From Sympetrum striolatum (lineage: Eukaryota > Arthropoda > Insecta > Odonata > Libellulidae), in the NCBI GenBank assembly GCA_947579665.1, contig OX388350.1, forward strand, positions 2,852,001 to 2,916,000: a stretch of 64,000 nucleotides of DNA, given 5' to 3'. Positions within the stretch are counted from its first letter, which is position 1. Every line of letters begins with the position of its first letter. The position numbers and the translations under genes are program-made. The notes under the pieces are model-generated. The model did not search any database, was not told the origin of the DNA, and was given only the letters and a program-made list of their open reading frames with translations. Below, piece by piece: positions 44,911-56,477 of the stretch.

Positions 44911-47434
44911 TATTTATTTATTAGATAGATTCACATCGAGTGAAGCCATCATTTCAGAGCGAATTCAAAACAGCAGTATTCTCTAGAAGCCATCCGACAT
45001 CCGTGATGTTGAACTGGCAGACATGTCTTCTCTTTTAAATGTCTGTGCACTCGACCATACTTCTTATTTTCCACATTCTCAATGTATATTTGATATTGTT
45101 GGAGTATAATACTTATATTCGTATGCACTTTTTAGTTCTTCTCCATTTAATTAACTGTCCTGCATTAACATCTTCATGTATATCTTCGTGTATGTATCTG
45201 TACCATCTCAATTCGCTCCATATGCTTTCGGCGTATTCAACTTGCTCTCTCATTCTATCCATCAATCACCGCCATTTCCATTGCTCGCCCCTTATATCCG
45301 ATTTTCTAAAATGAGGATGCATCTTTTAAGGGTGGGACAACGTCTTCTGCTGCTCGCAAAGGCAGCGGTCTTCCAAGGCTCTAAGAGCATTCTTAGTGAA
45401 CGATAATAGAGTAGATTAGGTTGCCTTCCTAATGGTCCCCGTGAAGCAGCGTTCTCTGGTGAAGGTAATTGCCGCTCCACCGGTCACTTTCTGCACATTT
45501 TGAGCCCATTTCCCCAAGTGCAGCCTTATCTAAGTTCTATTCCGTATCCAAGCTTCATTCGATCGCCTATTTTACTGCGAGCTGAAACCTCCTGATCAGG
45601 TAATACTAGCGAACTGTTTCCTGCATCCTATCAAAGTATTGACGTATTCGTACTCAAAAAAACTCTCTCACGGTGAATCCCACAAAGAAAATGGCCGATT
45701 CAGCATTTATCTTCCTTATAAAATGGTTTTTATGTAATCATGGAATCCTTCTGCTAAAAATAGATCGCATTGTGTTTATTTCAATATGTTATTTACGTAG
45801 TCTTTCTCATAAGAATAAGCAAAGAAGAACAGCATAAATTTCCTTGTTTGATCTAAATGCCTCTGGAGTCGAACCTGGTCTATCCTTTCAATCAATACCA
45901 AGGAAACAGTACTTGTGGAATTACAGTCTTTTGTCTATTATTGTTATACCTAACACACATTTATATACACATTCGGTTTAATCATCTATATATTAATACG
46001 TGAAGAGAAAACTTTGGATCCCTTTTTAAGGATATTGCGCGAACGGAGGAGTTTGAGATTTGGTATATTTAAGGTTTATATGGAGAAGGAGTGCAGAAAG
46101 CTTAAATCTTTGTCCAAATATCCTTGGTTCAACTCTGGACCAGTATAATCGTCTCTCATAAGAAATACACGCAAAGTTCATTTTGATCGATTGCAGACAT
46201 TTTTTCTTTTGCAGAATTGGATCAGAAATAATGGTAGTACAAAATCGAGATTTATACCAAAAGAAAGGAAATTGAATAAACATTCTTATTTTGGACGTAT
46301 AATATCGTATTCGAGTCGAAATTAGGAGAATTCAGACAAAAATGACGAAAAATTTGTGTAATTTTGTGGGCATAAACAATTCCCTAACGACAAAAGTGAT
46401 TGTTGGACTCAGCTCTGATACGAATGAATGCGAAAGATAGACTCATAAGAAATGTATTGAGAAGAAGAGCCGACATTTTATGGCAATAAAACCATAAGTA
46501 AACATTTGAAATTGAAATTCAACTATATATTATTATAAATAATATCACCTTCTATAATGTAGGTTAATATTTTAGGCTTTGTAGATAAAAGTTCAAACGA
46601 TGTATGTTTTCGTTCTAAAAACAGGGAAAATTTTGCCATCAAAATCAATCGAAAGGCAGCAATGTGTACAAACGCGATTTTGTTTTAGCAACCAAATAAA
46701 CGAATACTCTATTGTAATAGTTAACAAGCACTATTTGTGTCAACGGAAAATACGCGTATCTTCACAAAAATGAAATGAATTCCAAATGCAATATATCTTA
46801 TACCTCTATGAATATCAAGTCTCATTTATGTTAGCATTAATTTGATACAATAATAACATTAAAATTAATTACACAAAAAATTAAAAGTGACAGTGAATTG
46901 AAACAAAAAATAAATAAAACTACATGCCGTAATTGTGTTTTTTTATTGTTACTAACGTTTTATTTTAAATTCCATAGGAATTGCAGGGAATGAAGGCATA
47001 CAACACACCCTAATGGCGTGTTTGTTTACTCTCGCAGCTGACGTAATAGAACAAACTTCAAAAACATTATAGGCAATAATCATAGAGGTATAATCATTGA
47101 TTAAAGATCCTCAATGACGTTCGAACTTCTAATTTAATGAATCACGGTCGAATTTCGACGGCTGGGTAGTTTCGACTAGTACATATGATTATGCGACTGT
47201 AACCGATGTTAAACCTTGTTACATGTTGTTACAGGAAACCTCACAATATTGTACATATATATATATATATGTTCTGTATTGATTTGTAATGGGAGATTTT
47301 TTGCATGATGTAAATAACTACGCGATAAGATGGATGTATTTATATATTGGTAGCTTACTTCCGCCTAATCGTAACATGTGCAATGATAATAAGACATTTA
47401 GTTCACACAGATGAGGGGGCTTCCCAAAAAGTAT
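44911..47434. other. no supported gene
   Basis: AT-rich DNA. A box B-like GGTTCGACTCC occurs on the minus strand near 45879-45869 without a convincing box A. An (AT)n run is at 47256-47270. Confidence 0.5.
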
Positions 47435-47887
47435 TCATGACACTCTTCGAGAAATTGTGAGAGCACCGAATGACCTCATCGCATCAGCAGATGACTGAAT
47501 CCTCAGCGGACGCTGATCGTCTTTTGTCTGAGAAAGAAAATGGCGCCGTCGCACCTCGTCCTGATTACCATATCTCGAAACACAGTCTAATGAACGGGTT
47601 AAATAGGCCTTTTCCTCGCTCCATTTCTTTCGAGCGATCGAATTGGGCAAACGGATGATTCGATTTTCCGGAGAAGCGAGTCTCGGCGACGAGGGGATCG
47701 AAAAAGTTTGATTCTTTGATAAGCTGGATACCGTACTCATTTTTATAAATTCCATCGGTTTTTTACTGAATTGCATAATTCTCCGATCATAATGAGCAGC
47801 GGTCTCATCAGACATCTTGAAAGTGTCATAGAAACCTGATGCTGCGTGAATTATGTATATTTTTTGAATCTTCTTGATTCTTCCCAA
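47435..47887 (-). CDS. unrecognised 150-codon ORF
   Basis: The longest open frame here outside pyrimidine-biased sequence and recognised elements. It begins at an ATG (47887) and codes a Lys/Arg/Ser-rich, hydrophilic protein with no signal peptide, membrane segment or motif I recognise. The region has higher GC content than its neighbours, and a shorter + strand frame overlaps it. A frame this long is uncommon by chance at this AT content but not impossible in 64 kb. No promoter, splice or polyadenylation context singles it out. It could be a host exon, a degraded mobile-element ORF or chance. Confidence 0.15.
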   Translation of the reverse strand: MGRIKKIQKIYIIHAASGFYDTFKMSDETAAHYDRRIMQFSKKPMEFIKMSTVSSLSKNQTFSIPSSPRLASPENRIIRLPNSIARKKWSEEKAYLTRSLDCVSRYGNQDEVRRRHFLSQTKDDQRPLRIQSSADAMRSFGALTISRRVS

Positions 47888-50103
47888 AAGTTAAATACAA
47901 CGAAAAGTTTGCGAATATTGGGAGAGAAGTATCAAAGATGGAGAAGAGAAAATGGAAAAATAAATATTGCTACGGTGAAACAGTAAGCGTTCCCTTTAAT
48001 TATCTTTGAAGAAGGATGAACATCCTTGAAAGATAGAATTAGAAGCATAACTTTGGAAAGTTACGTAAGACGTCGAATTATCTATTTTTTGTGGAATAAT
48101 ATGATCGTAAAATAAGATAGATCCGAGTATGAACTGTTTAACATACATTTTAATTAGAATCTGTGATTTTCAACTCCATATTTAGAATGTGCAGCTTCTT
48201 GGCATTTAATCCTTATTGATTGTTGATATTAATGGAAACTGATGAAATAAAAGAACCTACATTTAGGTGTGGTCGAATCTGATCGATGTTTGCGAGTATT
48301 TTTATAAATACCTGTGTTAGTGCTTTACTATCTGTATGCTGGTAAGTTAATCATATAACCTAATGATTTTCCAATGGTAGTACTAAAGGGAAATTTTTTT
48401 CTGTGATTTACCTGTTGTCACAATATTTACTTGCTATAGTTCCAAACGTATTCTTAGATCAAAGTTGACATGCAGAAATGTATGGACTAAAAAGGGAAAA
48501 CAGTGTTCTAACTCTTAACTTCTTGTGGAACGAACTGTGGTGGTTTTAGCTGAATGATGTCGTACTGAGCAATCAACGTCATGAAACAGTAACTCAAAAA
48601 GATGAAGGGAGCACACGGAAACTTTTAATCGCAGCAGAGGATCGCAAGAGCGGATCACCGCAAGCCATCGCTTTCCATAGCAATCTTCAGAGGACATACT
48701 ATATTGGATAGAGCTCTTTCATCCTCGGATTTCTCTTTCATTCTAAATGCTTCTTTGTCATTTTCACTCTTCGTTTGTTCACGACTTCATTCCAGGGGAG
48801 GGCTGATTTTTCCGAATTAAATGTTTCGTTTTTTCGCAAAGTTTTCCAATAGACGCGTATCTGGTCGTAATCGTATGCGTGAGGGATGCTGCAAACGGAT
48901 AATGGAGAGAAAGTAATATAGCCGCATCGCAGCCCGAGGCCGCGCAAACACGCACAAAAGCCTCTCGATTTAAGAGGCTGCGTGTGCAGCTCAGTTTACT
49001 CTGGAAGAGGGAAAACTTATTACTCGGTTGGAGGATTGAGGTTAGCTAAAAGGGTGCCTTTGGGAGACCTTTCTAGGTCAGCGGAGAAAGGGGAAGCAGA
49101 TCAAAGAGCGCTAGTTAATAAAATGGAGACGATGGAAGACTTGAAATGGCCTCTCAAGACTCTTAATAATTGCATTACGCCGGAGAAAGTTTGTCGCCTT
49201 CAGATGTTTTTTCGCCCATTGTCTCCGCCATCTTTTGCGATGCTCAAATTCCGCTACATTTGGAATTACCTCGGATTGTTTCCTCTTTTGATTCTCTTTA
49301 TTCTTTCCGTGAAAATCTATTAGCCGAAACCTTTCTTTGTCCTCTTCTCGTCTCTTTGATCACTTTTTTTCTATTCAGTTTGCGTTTCGCATCACCCTCA
49401 TTTTCCTCTTTTCTCCCCACTCTCCTCATCTACTCTTCTTCATCTTCTTTTTGCCTCTTCACGCAATTTTCTTTACCCCCACAACCCGAAACTTCGCAGG
49501 GTATCATTTGTCCGTGGTTTAATATCCACACTAGACAGTGCTTCAGATTTTCAGAATCTTTCTTGTTTCATCTGTTTTACTTCTTAGGAAAATCTCTTTT
49601 TTATGCTCGGATGTCGTACATCCCATTTCCATTATGCGCTTGCCGTCTCGTGCTTGTGAACTTTCTTTACTTCAGAACAATTTGTTTAGTCGGCCTTTTT
49701 TTGAGCCATGTGTTGTCTGTGCTATGGTATTATAGTGTGGTGTAGGGTTTACTGGTAGTGGTGTTGTGTTTCCTTCATTGTGGTCAATGTTTGATTTATT
49801 GGTGAATTTATACGTTTCTGTGTGGTGTAGAGTTTTTTATTTGATTTAAGTATGTGTATGATTAGTAATGTCTTTTAAAAGCTATTTGAAACATAGCGAA
49901 GACCAAGAATTAAGAGAAATTATGATTTTATTTCCTTCGAAAACCGAGCGACCCCGAGACCGTCTCGTCTAATAATTTTAACTAATTTGTTTAGTTATTT
50001 TGGTGCCCAAATTTTTATATTTTTAAATATAATAACTTTTCGCCAATCACGCTTTTTATCAGTTTCTATCATTACAACTTGGTTCTCATCGTGCGCCCTT
50101 TAT
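47888..50103. other. no supported gene; pyrimidine-rich tract
   Basis: 49170-49745 is strongly pyrimidine-rich and stays open for 191 codons for that reason. The predicted product is Phe/Ser/Leu low-complexity. A 6-bp hairpin GCCTCT/AGAGGC lies at 48960-48979. Confidence 0.5.
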
Positions 50104-50170
50104 ATAATAATAATAATAAACTCTTTCTTCGGCGAGGTTAGGCCCATTAGGACCTCTCTTACACCGAAAC
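50104..50170 (-). repeat. (TAA)n-tailed retroelement 3' end, family 2, copy 2
   Basis: (TAA)n, then CTTTCTTCGGCGAGGTTAGG ... GACCTCTCTTACACC. The GGCGAGRTT and CTCT..CTTACACC blocks match 63300-63375 in order. Confidence 0.45.
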
Positions 50171-50587
50171 ATTAAGGGTAACTAATATTAAATACAATAA
50201 AGGGCGGATAAACAATACAAATATATATAATGAAAATAAAAAGAAGAGGATAAATAAGAGAATTGGGATGTGGGGAAAAACTCCTCGGCTGAAGGCATTC
50301 GGAGAAAGACCCACCGTGCGGGAAAACGCTCATAAAAAGTAACGTTGCAACCATGCAGTCAACTTCCCGCCAATCTGTTTTCCTGTCTTAATTAATCATA
50401 TTATTGTTATTCTATTTGCATCTAATAAGTATCTTCGCTGCTGTTTTCTTTTTGAATTGGCTGTGATCACACGGTCTTGGTTTCTTATGTTATTGTGATA
50501 AGTGTTCCCAACTTAAGGTCGTCAATTGATCAACGCATCACTTGTTATCCAGGCGCGTTTGAAAGTTAAAAAGCGCAATCCTTAAGA
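50171..50587. other. no supported gene
   Basis: AT-rich, nothing recognisable. Confidence 0.55.
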
Positions 50588-50740
50588 ACTCTATATATAC
50601 TCTATTATATATAATCTATTATATATACTCTATTATATATACTCTATTATATATACTCTATTATATATACTCTATTATATATACTCTATTATATATACTC
50701 TATTATATATACTCTATTATATATACTCTATATAGAACTC
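50588..50740. repeat. 14-bp minisatellite
   Basis: About ten tandem copies of ACTCTATTATATAT, nearly perfect, with one variant copy (AATCTATTATATAT). The array is bounded by AAGAACTCTATATA on the left and TATATAGAACTCTA on the right, which are inverted relative to each other. It is likely length-polymorphic. Confidence 0.95.
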
Positions 50741-53700
50741 TAACTATAGTTTTTCTTCACCCTGTTATTCTTAAGAACTCCTTCTCTAGTTGATAATTAA
50801 CCTCAAAATACTTATTTTTTTAGCATCGAATTGAAATTTTTTGAACTTTACTCGCCTTATTACTACACCTTTGAATCATTACTCCGAGCACACATTTGAC
50901 CCCGTTTCGTTTTGGGAGTTTTCTACGTCTTCTCATCCCAGAATAAAGTTTTTTGTGAAAGTGATCTTCTCTCAGGAGCGCACTTAGAGTAGCAAACAAA
51001 TTACGCAATGACGGAGCTTCATCTAATACATTAACCGGCCAACTTGACGAAAATGGACATCGTCAGCCGCAAAAGTCATTTACTTATTACGATACTCAGC
51101 ACACACTTCTTGTATCAAATTCTGTTTCAACTTTTCTCTACGTAATACTTATATCGCATTCTATATCAAATATAATTTGCATATCATATTATAAGTTTTG
51201 TTTTATTTGCACCGCTCTCAATGGCTTCCTACCACAAAGTTACGCCTGATTCAATTGATATTATCATATTATGCATAATATAAACATCGTTCACATATAA
51301 CTTCATAGATAACCTTGCTTATAGCATGAGAGAAACGCATGCCTTTTGGTGCTTTTCATCAGTTTCCCAGGAACGCCGAGTGTGGGAGAGATGCCGCTCT
51401 TTCTCTTTTCAAGAGCTTCGGACTCCATTTTGCGTTTTTTTATGAGCATCTCCGCCGCTCGTTTTGGCTCCGTAACACCAGATACTATCATAATCCCTTT
51501 TATTTACGATCCGCCAAAATAAAAGAAAAATAATGATTTCGAGAGTTTTCGGGGGACGCTCTCGATTCCGGAATATCTCGCAATGTCGCGGATTAGGACG
51601 CCCTCTCTTATCACAAAGGCGGCGTATGTTTTTGCAGCCAAATGACATTAGCACGCTCTCGCAATTCGTTCGCGAAAGACGCCGTTATCGCGCATCAGAG
51701 AGCCCCTCCTTGACCCGAGAAACCTAATTATTTTGTTTGGAAAAATTTCGCGGGCAATCATCGTGCGCAGCGTCCCTCCGTTCTAATTCCAGGGCGAATG
51801 AATATTTAAATGGACGGATTATGTCCGGAGAAGATCTCGCCTAGTCGCCGCTGCGTTTTTTGTGTAGACGGAGGGGAAAAAAGCGCTGCGGGTTGATCGC
51901 TCGAAGGGCATGTATTTTTAATTAAAGGTTTGAAAATACGCGTTAACTGCTTGTTAAAATTTCAGGGGCGATGAAAAATGGAGGAGCAGAAGAGCCGGAA
52001 TAAAGTTGCTGAACTCGTTAAAAGTTGAGCCGAGGGCAAAAGCGACGGCGGAAAAAGTCGCGAAAACCGCGTAAGAGCGGAATCGCGTGTCATCGAATCT
52101 CAATTGGAACGTTCTTCAAAATGGCGCCCTTAAAGCGTCGGACCGGAAACACGGGAATAGAAGGCGTAGTGAATATCAGAATAATCGATATTGTTGAACC
52201 TGAAATAAAATCACCAACCGTCACTTATTATTCTCTAATTATAATTAAAACTAGCATTAAATAAATGTACCTATCAGGGTAACGATTACTTTCAACTCAC
52301 GAACTAACATTTATACGTAGCACCAACAGCACGTGTGAGCATTCTGGAGCTAACTTAGGTAAATGAGACTTAGTTTATTTATTTAATATATATGAAAACA
52401 ATGTTTCGATTATTTCCCTAGCTAAATCACTTAAATTGTTTGATTTAATTAAAGGTAAATTAATTAATATTTTCACCAGGAGAGGCGATAGTTTGTGGTC
52501 AATCGTAGAATGAAAGTTACTGCGTCTCTGTTTATTTCCAAATTATTATAAAGCTTCTTCTAATAAAAGAATCTTGAAAGTATTTAGCGCTTTGATCTTA
52601 TAGGATATGTGAAGCGGTGTCTGACGGTTCGTAATCTATCCGAAACCGGATACTTACATTAAAACCGAAAAACGTATAAGAAAGACAGTAAATATAATTA
52701 ATTAAAGCCCCTGGATTACTTAATGATTTCACTTAAAAGTTTGTTGGTGGAATTGCTAATCCTGTCACATTTAAGTGGGTTTAGAATGTTTATATCTCTG
52801 TGGATTGTGGATTCCCCAGGGATACTGTGCATCATCTAATTGCAGTTATTTTACTCAAGAGTGACTTTAATCTGTAATGATTCCCCTCGAGGTTTACTTT
52901 CGAAATTACTCCATCAGTGGCTTCGCAAAGCAATGGGATGTGCAATTTCAAATGTGTATGAGAAGAATTAAATTTTTAATCAAAATTTGTAGTATTTGCC
53001 CCTCTCATCTTCGAACTAAAATCCGTTTAAAATATTCTTCGTATAAAAGAAAATTAGCTTATCAATTGGAATGAGTTTCAGAGATATCGATTGAGTCGAA
53101 ATAGACAAAATTGCATTTTTGAATAATTCGCTTCAAACTGCGGTTAACTGAGAGAAGCGATGAATATTGCACAATCAGAACGTTCTTCATCCATTTTAAA
53201 TTACGCTTATTTTTTAGAGATTCGTGAAAACGTCAAATGAAAATAAATCTCGTTCTTCTTTTAATATCCAATGGGTTTTATCTTCTGAATATTGTGACTG
53301 AGTGTTTATTTATTAGTTTTCCCAATACTCCATTCGTTGTGGTGCCTTCTTAAATTTTCCTTTCTTTAAGGTCATTTCTATCCAGTTTATTGAGATCTAT
53401 TTCTTTAAATAAAATCTTAGATTACCAAATAGTCGTTTTAGATATTATATTATTATTTATCTATGTTTATAGAATTTTTCAGCTTCATCTGCGTGTTGTT
53501 TCAATTGACCAGTATGTTTTGATGCAGCTCTCCTTTCCATCCAAAGTATCATATAGTGGGCCTGTATCTTTCAGTAGAATTTATTTTGTTGACTAATATT
53601 TATAATAGAGAATAGTTTAAATCATTTCAATTTCACGAAGAGCAGCTCCGCTGTAAACATCTGCCCTGGAGATACACTTTTAAAGTTATATCGATGTTTC

Positions 53701-53894
53701 TAGGGGATCTCTCTATCATCCTATGAATTTTCATCTTGATGTAACAAAATGGTTTCTTGTTCTCTGCAACAAGATCGTCGTTGAAGAATCAAAAACCACT
53801 GAAATATATAGATTTTATTATTAGGCATGAAGTTTTACGGTATCTCATGAAATTTCTCCGAATGATATGTCTCTCCAATATAACAGCAATAATA
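50741..53894. other. no supported gene; GC-rich island 51540-52150
   Basis: The island includes 51720-51910, a stretch of mixed, CpG-containing sequence unlike the AT-rich flanks. A 79-codon frame at 52025-52264 starts Arg/Lys-rich but is unrecognisable. Confidence 0.45.
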
Positions 53895-53895
53895 A

Positions 53896-54363
53896 GTGTA
53901 TGGGATCCCGCCACCCGAAAAACTCGGCTTCGTTAAAAGAATATTCGGTAGGAGCGAAGAAAAAGTTCGCGAGCGACGTTACTTAGCGTTAGTTAGGCCT
54001 CACCTTGAGTATGCATGTAGTGTATGGGACCCCGCCGAGAAATGTCATATTCGGGATTTAGAAAAAGCACAACGAAAGGAGATAGGATTTATAAAGAACT
54101 GCTGCGATAAAACAGCGAGTGTAACTCAGATGTTACAGGACGCGGGATGGGAATCATTAGAAGATAGAAGACAAATTCAAAGGATACATTTATTAAATAA
54201 GTTCAGAGAAATTACGTTCTCAGATGATATAAGCGATATAATGCTACCCCCATGTTATATGGGCCATTCTGATACTGCAAGGAAGATTAGGGAAATAGAT
54301 GCTAGAACAAATCGTTTCAAAAATTCATTTTTCCGCGAACTATACGCGAAAGCAACCGTTTAG
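53896..54363 (+). pseudogene. reverse transcriptase C-terminal region (5'-truncated, frame intact)
   Basis: Product: C-terminal segment, after the catalytic fingers and palm, of a non-LTR retrotransposon ORF2-type reverse transcriptase. From about codon 9 it reads KLGFVKRIFGR...VRERRYLALVRPHLEYACSV, then WDPAE and DLEKAQRK. This is the highly characteristic 'LVRP.LEYA..VWDP......LE..Q+' block of insect elements. It continues through a Leu/Arg-rich region to a TAG at 54361. The 155-codon frame has no internal stop. No ATG start exists; the true N-terminus, the endonuclease and the polymerase active site (YxDD) are missing because of 5' truncation. The first six codons come from the rearranged 5' junction. 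Confidence 0.85.
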
Positions 54364-54389
54364 GAAAATATAGTCAAGGTGCCAGCACC

Positions 54390-54421
54390 CCCTGCCACAC
54401 GCCGAAAGGCGGCTTGCAGGG
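54390..54421 (+). other. conserved 3'-end RNA stem-loop of the retrotransposon
   Basis: CCCTGC pairs with GCAGGG, and CGCC pairs with GGCG across a GAAA (GNRA-type) loop. It recurs at 31983-32014 (loop pairing kept, one outer change) and 55065-55096 (one loop-stem change and one outer change). A conserved 3' hairpin of this kind is a plausible recognition site for the element's reverse transcriptase. Confidence 0.6.
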
Positions 54422-54430
54422 TTCTTACAT

Positions 54431-55038
54431 AGAAAACAGCATCGCGTTGGTCTTGTCGAAGTAGTAATACGAAAGTATTTCTTTTTAATTTTCTCCATTT
54501 GTAAAGTTTAACAATGAAAACTTTGTTCACTTTGAGATACACGTTTCTTTTACTAATCAAATGGAATGCGGAAGTTTGTATTTCCCAATCACACTGTGTT
54601 CTTAATTGTGGACAGCCGAAGTCAATGTTATGCAAGATCCGCAAGACACTGCGGTCTCGGAAGGATCCGGTGGTCCATAGAGTGCGGATGAATGGCGTAT
54701 TCTGGTCCCTTTTTCGAATTCTTTTATGCAATCAATAAATATGGAATCTCTTTGTGGGCTTTATAACTCATTGCGGAGTCTCCCTGATTTGTATGCATCG
54801 CAAGATTGGACGGCGCCATGTTGTCTGCTGGGGAATCTTCAAATTTATTTGTCGAATAACTCTGAAAATTTTGACACAATCAAAAGATGGATTGTATTCG
54901 ATGCCGTGCATTCTAAAAGCATCCATCGGCTATTTTTATTTGAAAAACCTGTGCTCCATCTTCGTCGATAGCTGTAGAGTCCCATAAATCCACACTAAAA
55001 TACCCACAATACACACAATAACCAAGAAGGAAGAAGTA
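54431..55038. other. no supported gene between two retrotransposon tails
   Basis: Frames of 74-81 codons are open but unrecognisable. The interval is only about 600 bp and could belong to the disrupted element or to the host. Confidence 0.45.
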
Positions 55039-55116
55039 GTTTAGATTCAACTGGTGTTTACACCCCATGCCACACGCCGAAAAGCGGCTTGCAGGGTATT
55101 ATTGTAGATGTAGATG
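55039..55116 (+). mobile_element. solo non-LTR retrotransposon 3' tail, copy 2
   Basis: Starts GTTTAGATTCAACTGGTG, carries the conserved stem-loop, and ends GGGTATTATTGTAGATGTAG with the TGTAGATGTAGATG direct-repeat terminus typical of this tail. No coding sequence precedes it. Confidence 0.72.
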
Positions 55117-56236
55117 TAAAAGGCCACCAGAATTCACCAAAGCGGAAAACAAGCTTAAATTCCTTTATTTTAATCATTTATAAGAAATGTATAGTAGTGG
55201 TTGTTTTTATTCAGTGATCATTCTGGCTCCTTACTGTTGTGACGTCATCTTTCCGTCGCTTTATTTCGATTAAGTTCCTAAAACTTGCTGTTTATGTTTA
55301 TGAATTCCTTAATTACACGCGCCAAGTTCAATTCCATTAAAATAATCACCCAATATTCGTTTGTTTGTGTTTTCTCTGTTGAATGTGTTTTGATGCTCGC
55401 GCAGTATGTGATCCACCGCTAGAGTTTTATATACTGCGGCCCAGCGGTGATCCGATGCCAAAGTGTGTGTTGTGAAGGGGTGGCTCGGCTTCTAAAACTA
55501 ACTTACTTAGGGAAACAAGTAAACAACAACGCAACAGCTCTCCGCTATAGGATTTGGGGAGGTATGCCACGATGTAATGAAAACGCTCTCGTATTGGAAG
55601 AATGTTTTGATTGGGTAAGCTCTAGCTGAGATTGTCTAAGATAGGTTTTCACTGAAAATGGATAGTATCAAAAAACGGAGCATTTTGTATCTCTTTTCTG
55701 GGCTTTATCTCATATGTATGCGTAAACCCATCCTCGGGGCATAAGGGCTGATGGATGCTGGAAATGGAGCCAGAGGTTTACATTACAGCGCTCACTTTGG
55801 AAAAATACACCCCTAAACTGAGATAATATCCATGATCAATTGTCGCTAACACATCTTAGTGAAGCTTTACCATTTTTTAAATAAAAGCAGATCGACTTCT
55901 ACTAAGTCAAATAGTAAATAGAAGTACTTAATAACCTTGTTTCATTTGAATGAGGCAAATTTTCTCAAAAGGCTCACTTTTTTATGCTTATAGATGCTTC
56001 TTCAGCAGCGTGATTAGTGCATTTCCGAGCATTTCTTAATCACGATTCCTCTCAGGAAAATCTCGAATGTGTCAATTCCAATAAGTCTCCAAACAGAAAT
56101 ATTCGTGGTCGTATTCACGAGATCACATTCGCTTATTAAAATAAGGTGAAAGTGATAATATTTAAGTTTTAGGTATTTTAGGTCAGAAATAAATTATTTT
56201 CATCAGTTCCTTATGAGACCGAGGTAGGTATCAGGT
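55117..56236. other. no supported gene
   Basis: A 60-codon frame at 55447-55629 ends beside a donor-like GATTGG|GTAAGC. No matching acceptor or family was recognised. Confidence 0.45.
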
Positions 56237-56477
56237 AATCTGAACCTATTATTCGTTAGAAGTTCAACAAAAAATTAAGTTTTCATTAAGATTAGCCCAC
56301 CTTGAAACCAAAAGGCATTTACACAGCGGTTTACCTTTTGGTAGGGAACTATAATTAGTAAATTATAAAATAGTGAAAATTAGTAATCAAAATAGTCAGC
56401 GTTCCTATGGATACATAGAGTGATGATTTTTACCGTAAAACAGACATGATCGCGAAATATTACCTTATTCTTTTAAT
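56237..56477 (+). repeat. left arm of a long inverted repeat pair
   Basis: Aligns over about 240 bp, at roughly 90% or better, with the reverse complement of 59402-59627. This arm carries about 16 extra bases (AGTAAATTATAAAATA region, 56356-56373). Shared landmarks: CCACCTTGAAACCAAAAGGC and GTTCCTATGGATACATAGAG. No coding frame; probably one copy of an unnamed mobile element. Confidence 0.85.

Larger units (their letters stand above)
53895..54430 (+). mobile_element. 5'-truncated non-LTR retrotransposon (CR1/Jockey-type tail)
   Basis: Contains the last part of a reverse-transcriptase ORF, a stop codon, and a short 3' untranslated region with a conserved stem-loop (54390-54421). The same tail occurs at 31958 and 55039. 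The 5' end begins with a stretch duplicated from inside the element (AGTGTATGGGATCCCGCC at 53895, compare AGTGTATGGGACCCCGCC at 54019). The terminal TGTAGATG repeat seen in the other copies is missing here, so the 3' end is altered. Confidence 0.75.

Noticed and set aside
45869..45879. Box B-like sequence on the minus strand as another SINE
   Set aside because: No box A at a suitable distance and no tail.
49170..49745. 191-codon open frame, the longest in the window
   Set aside because: It lies on a strongly pyrimidine-rich strand where stop codons are rare. The product is Phe/Ser/Leu low-complexity and neighbouring frames are also open.
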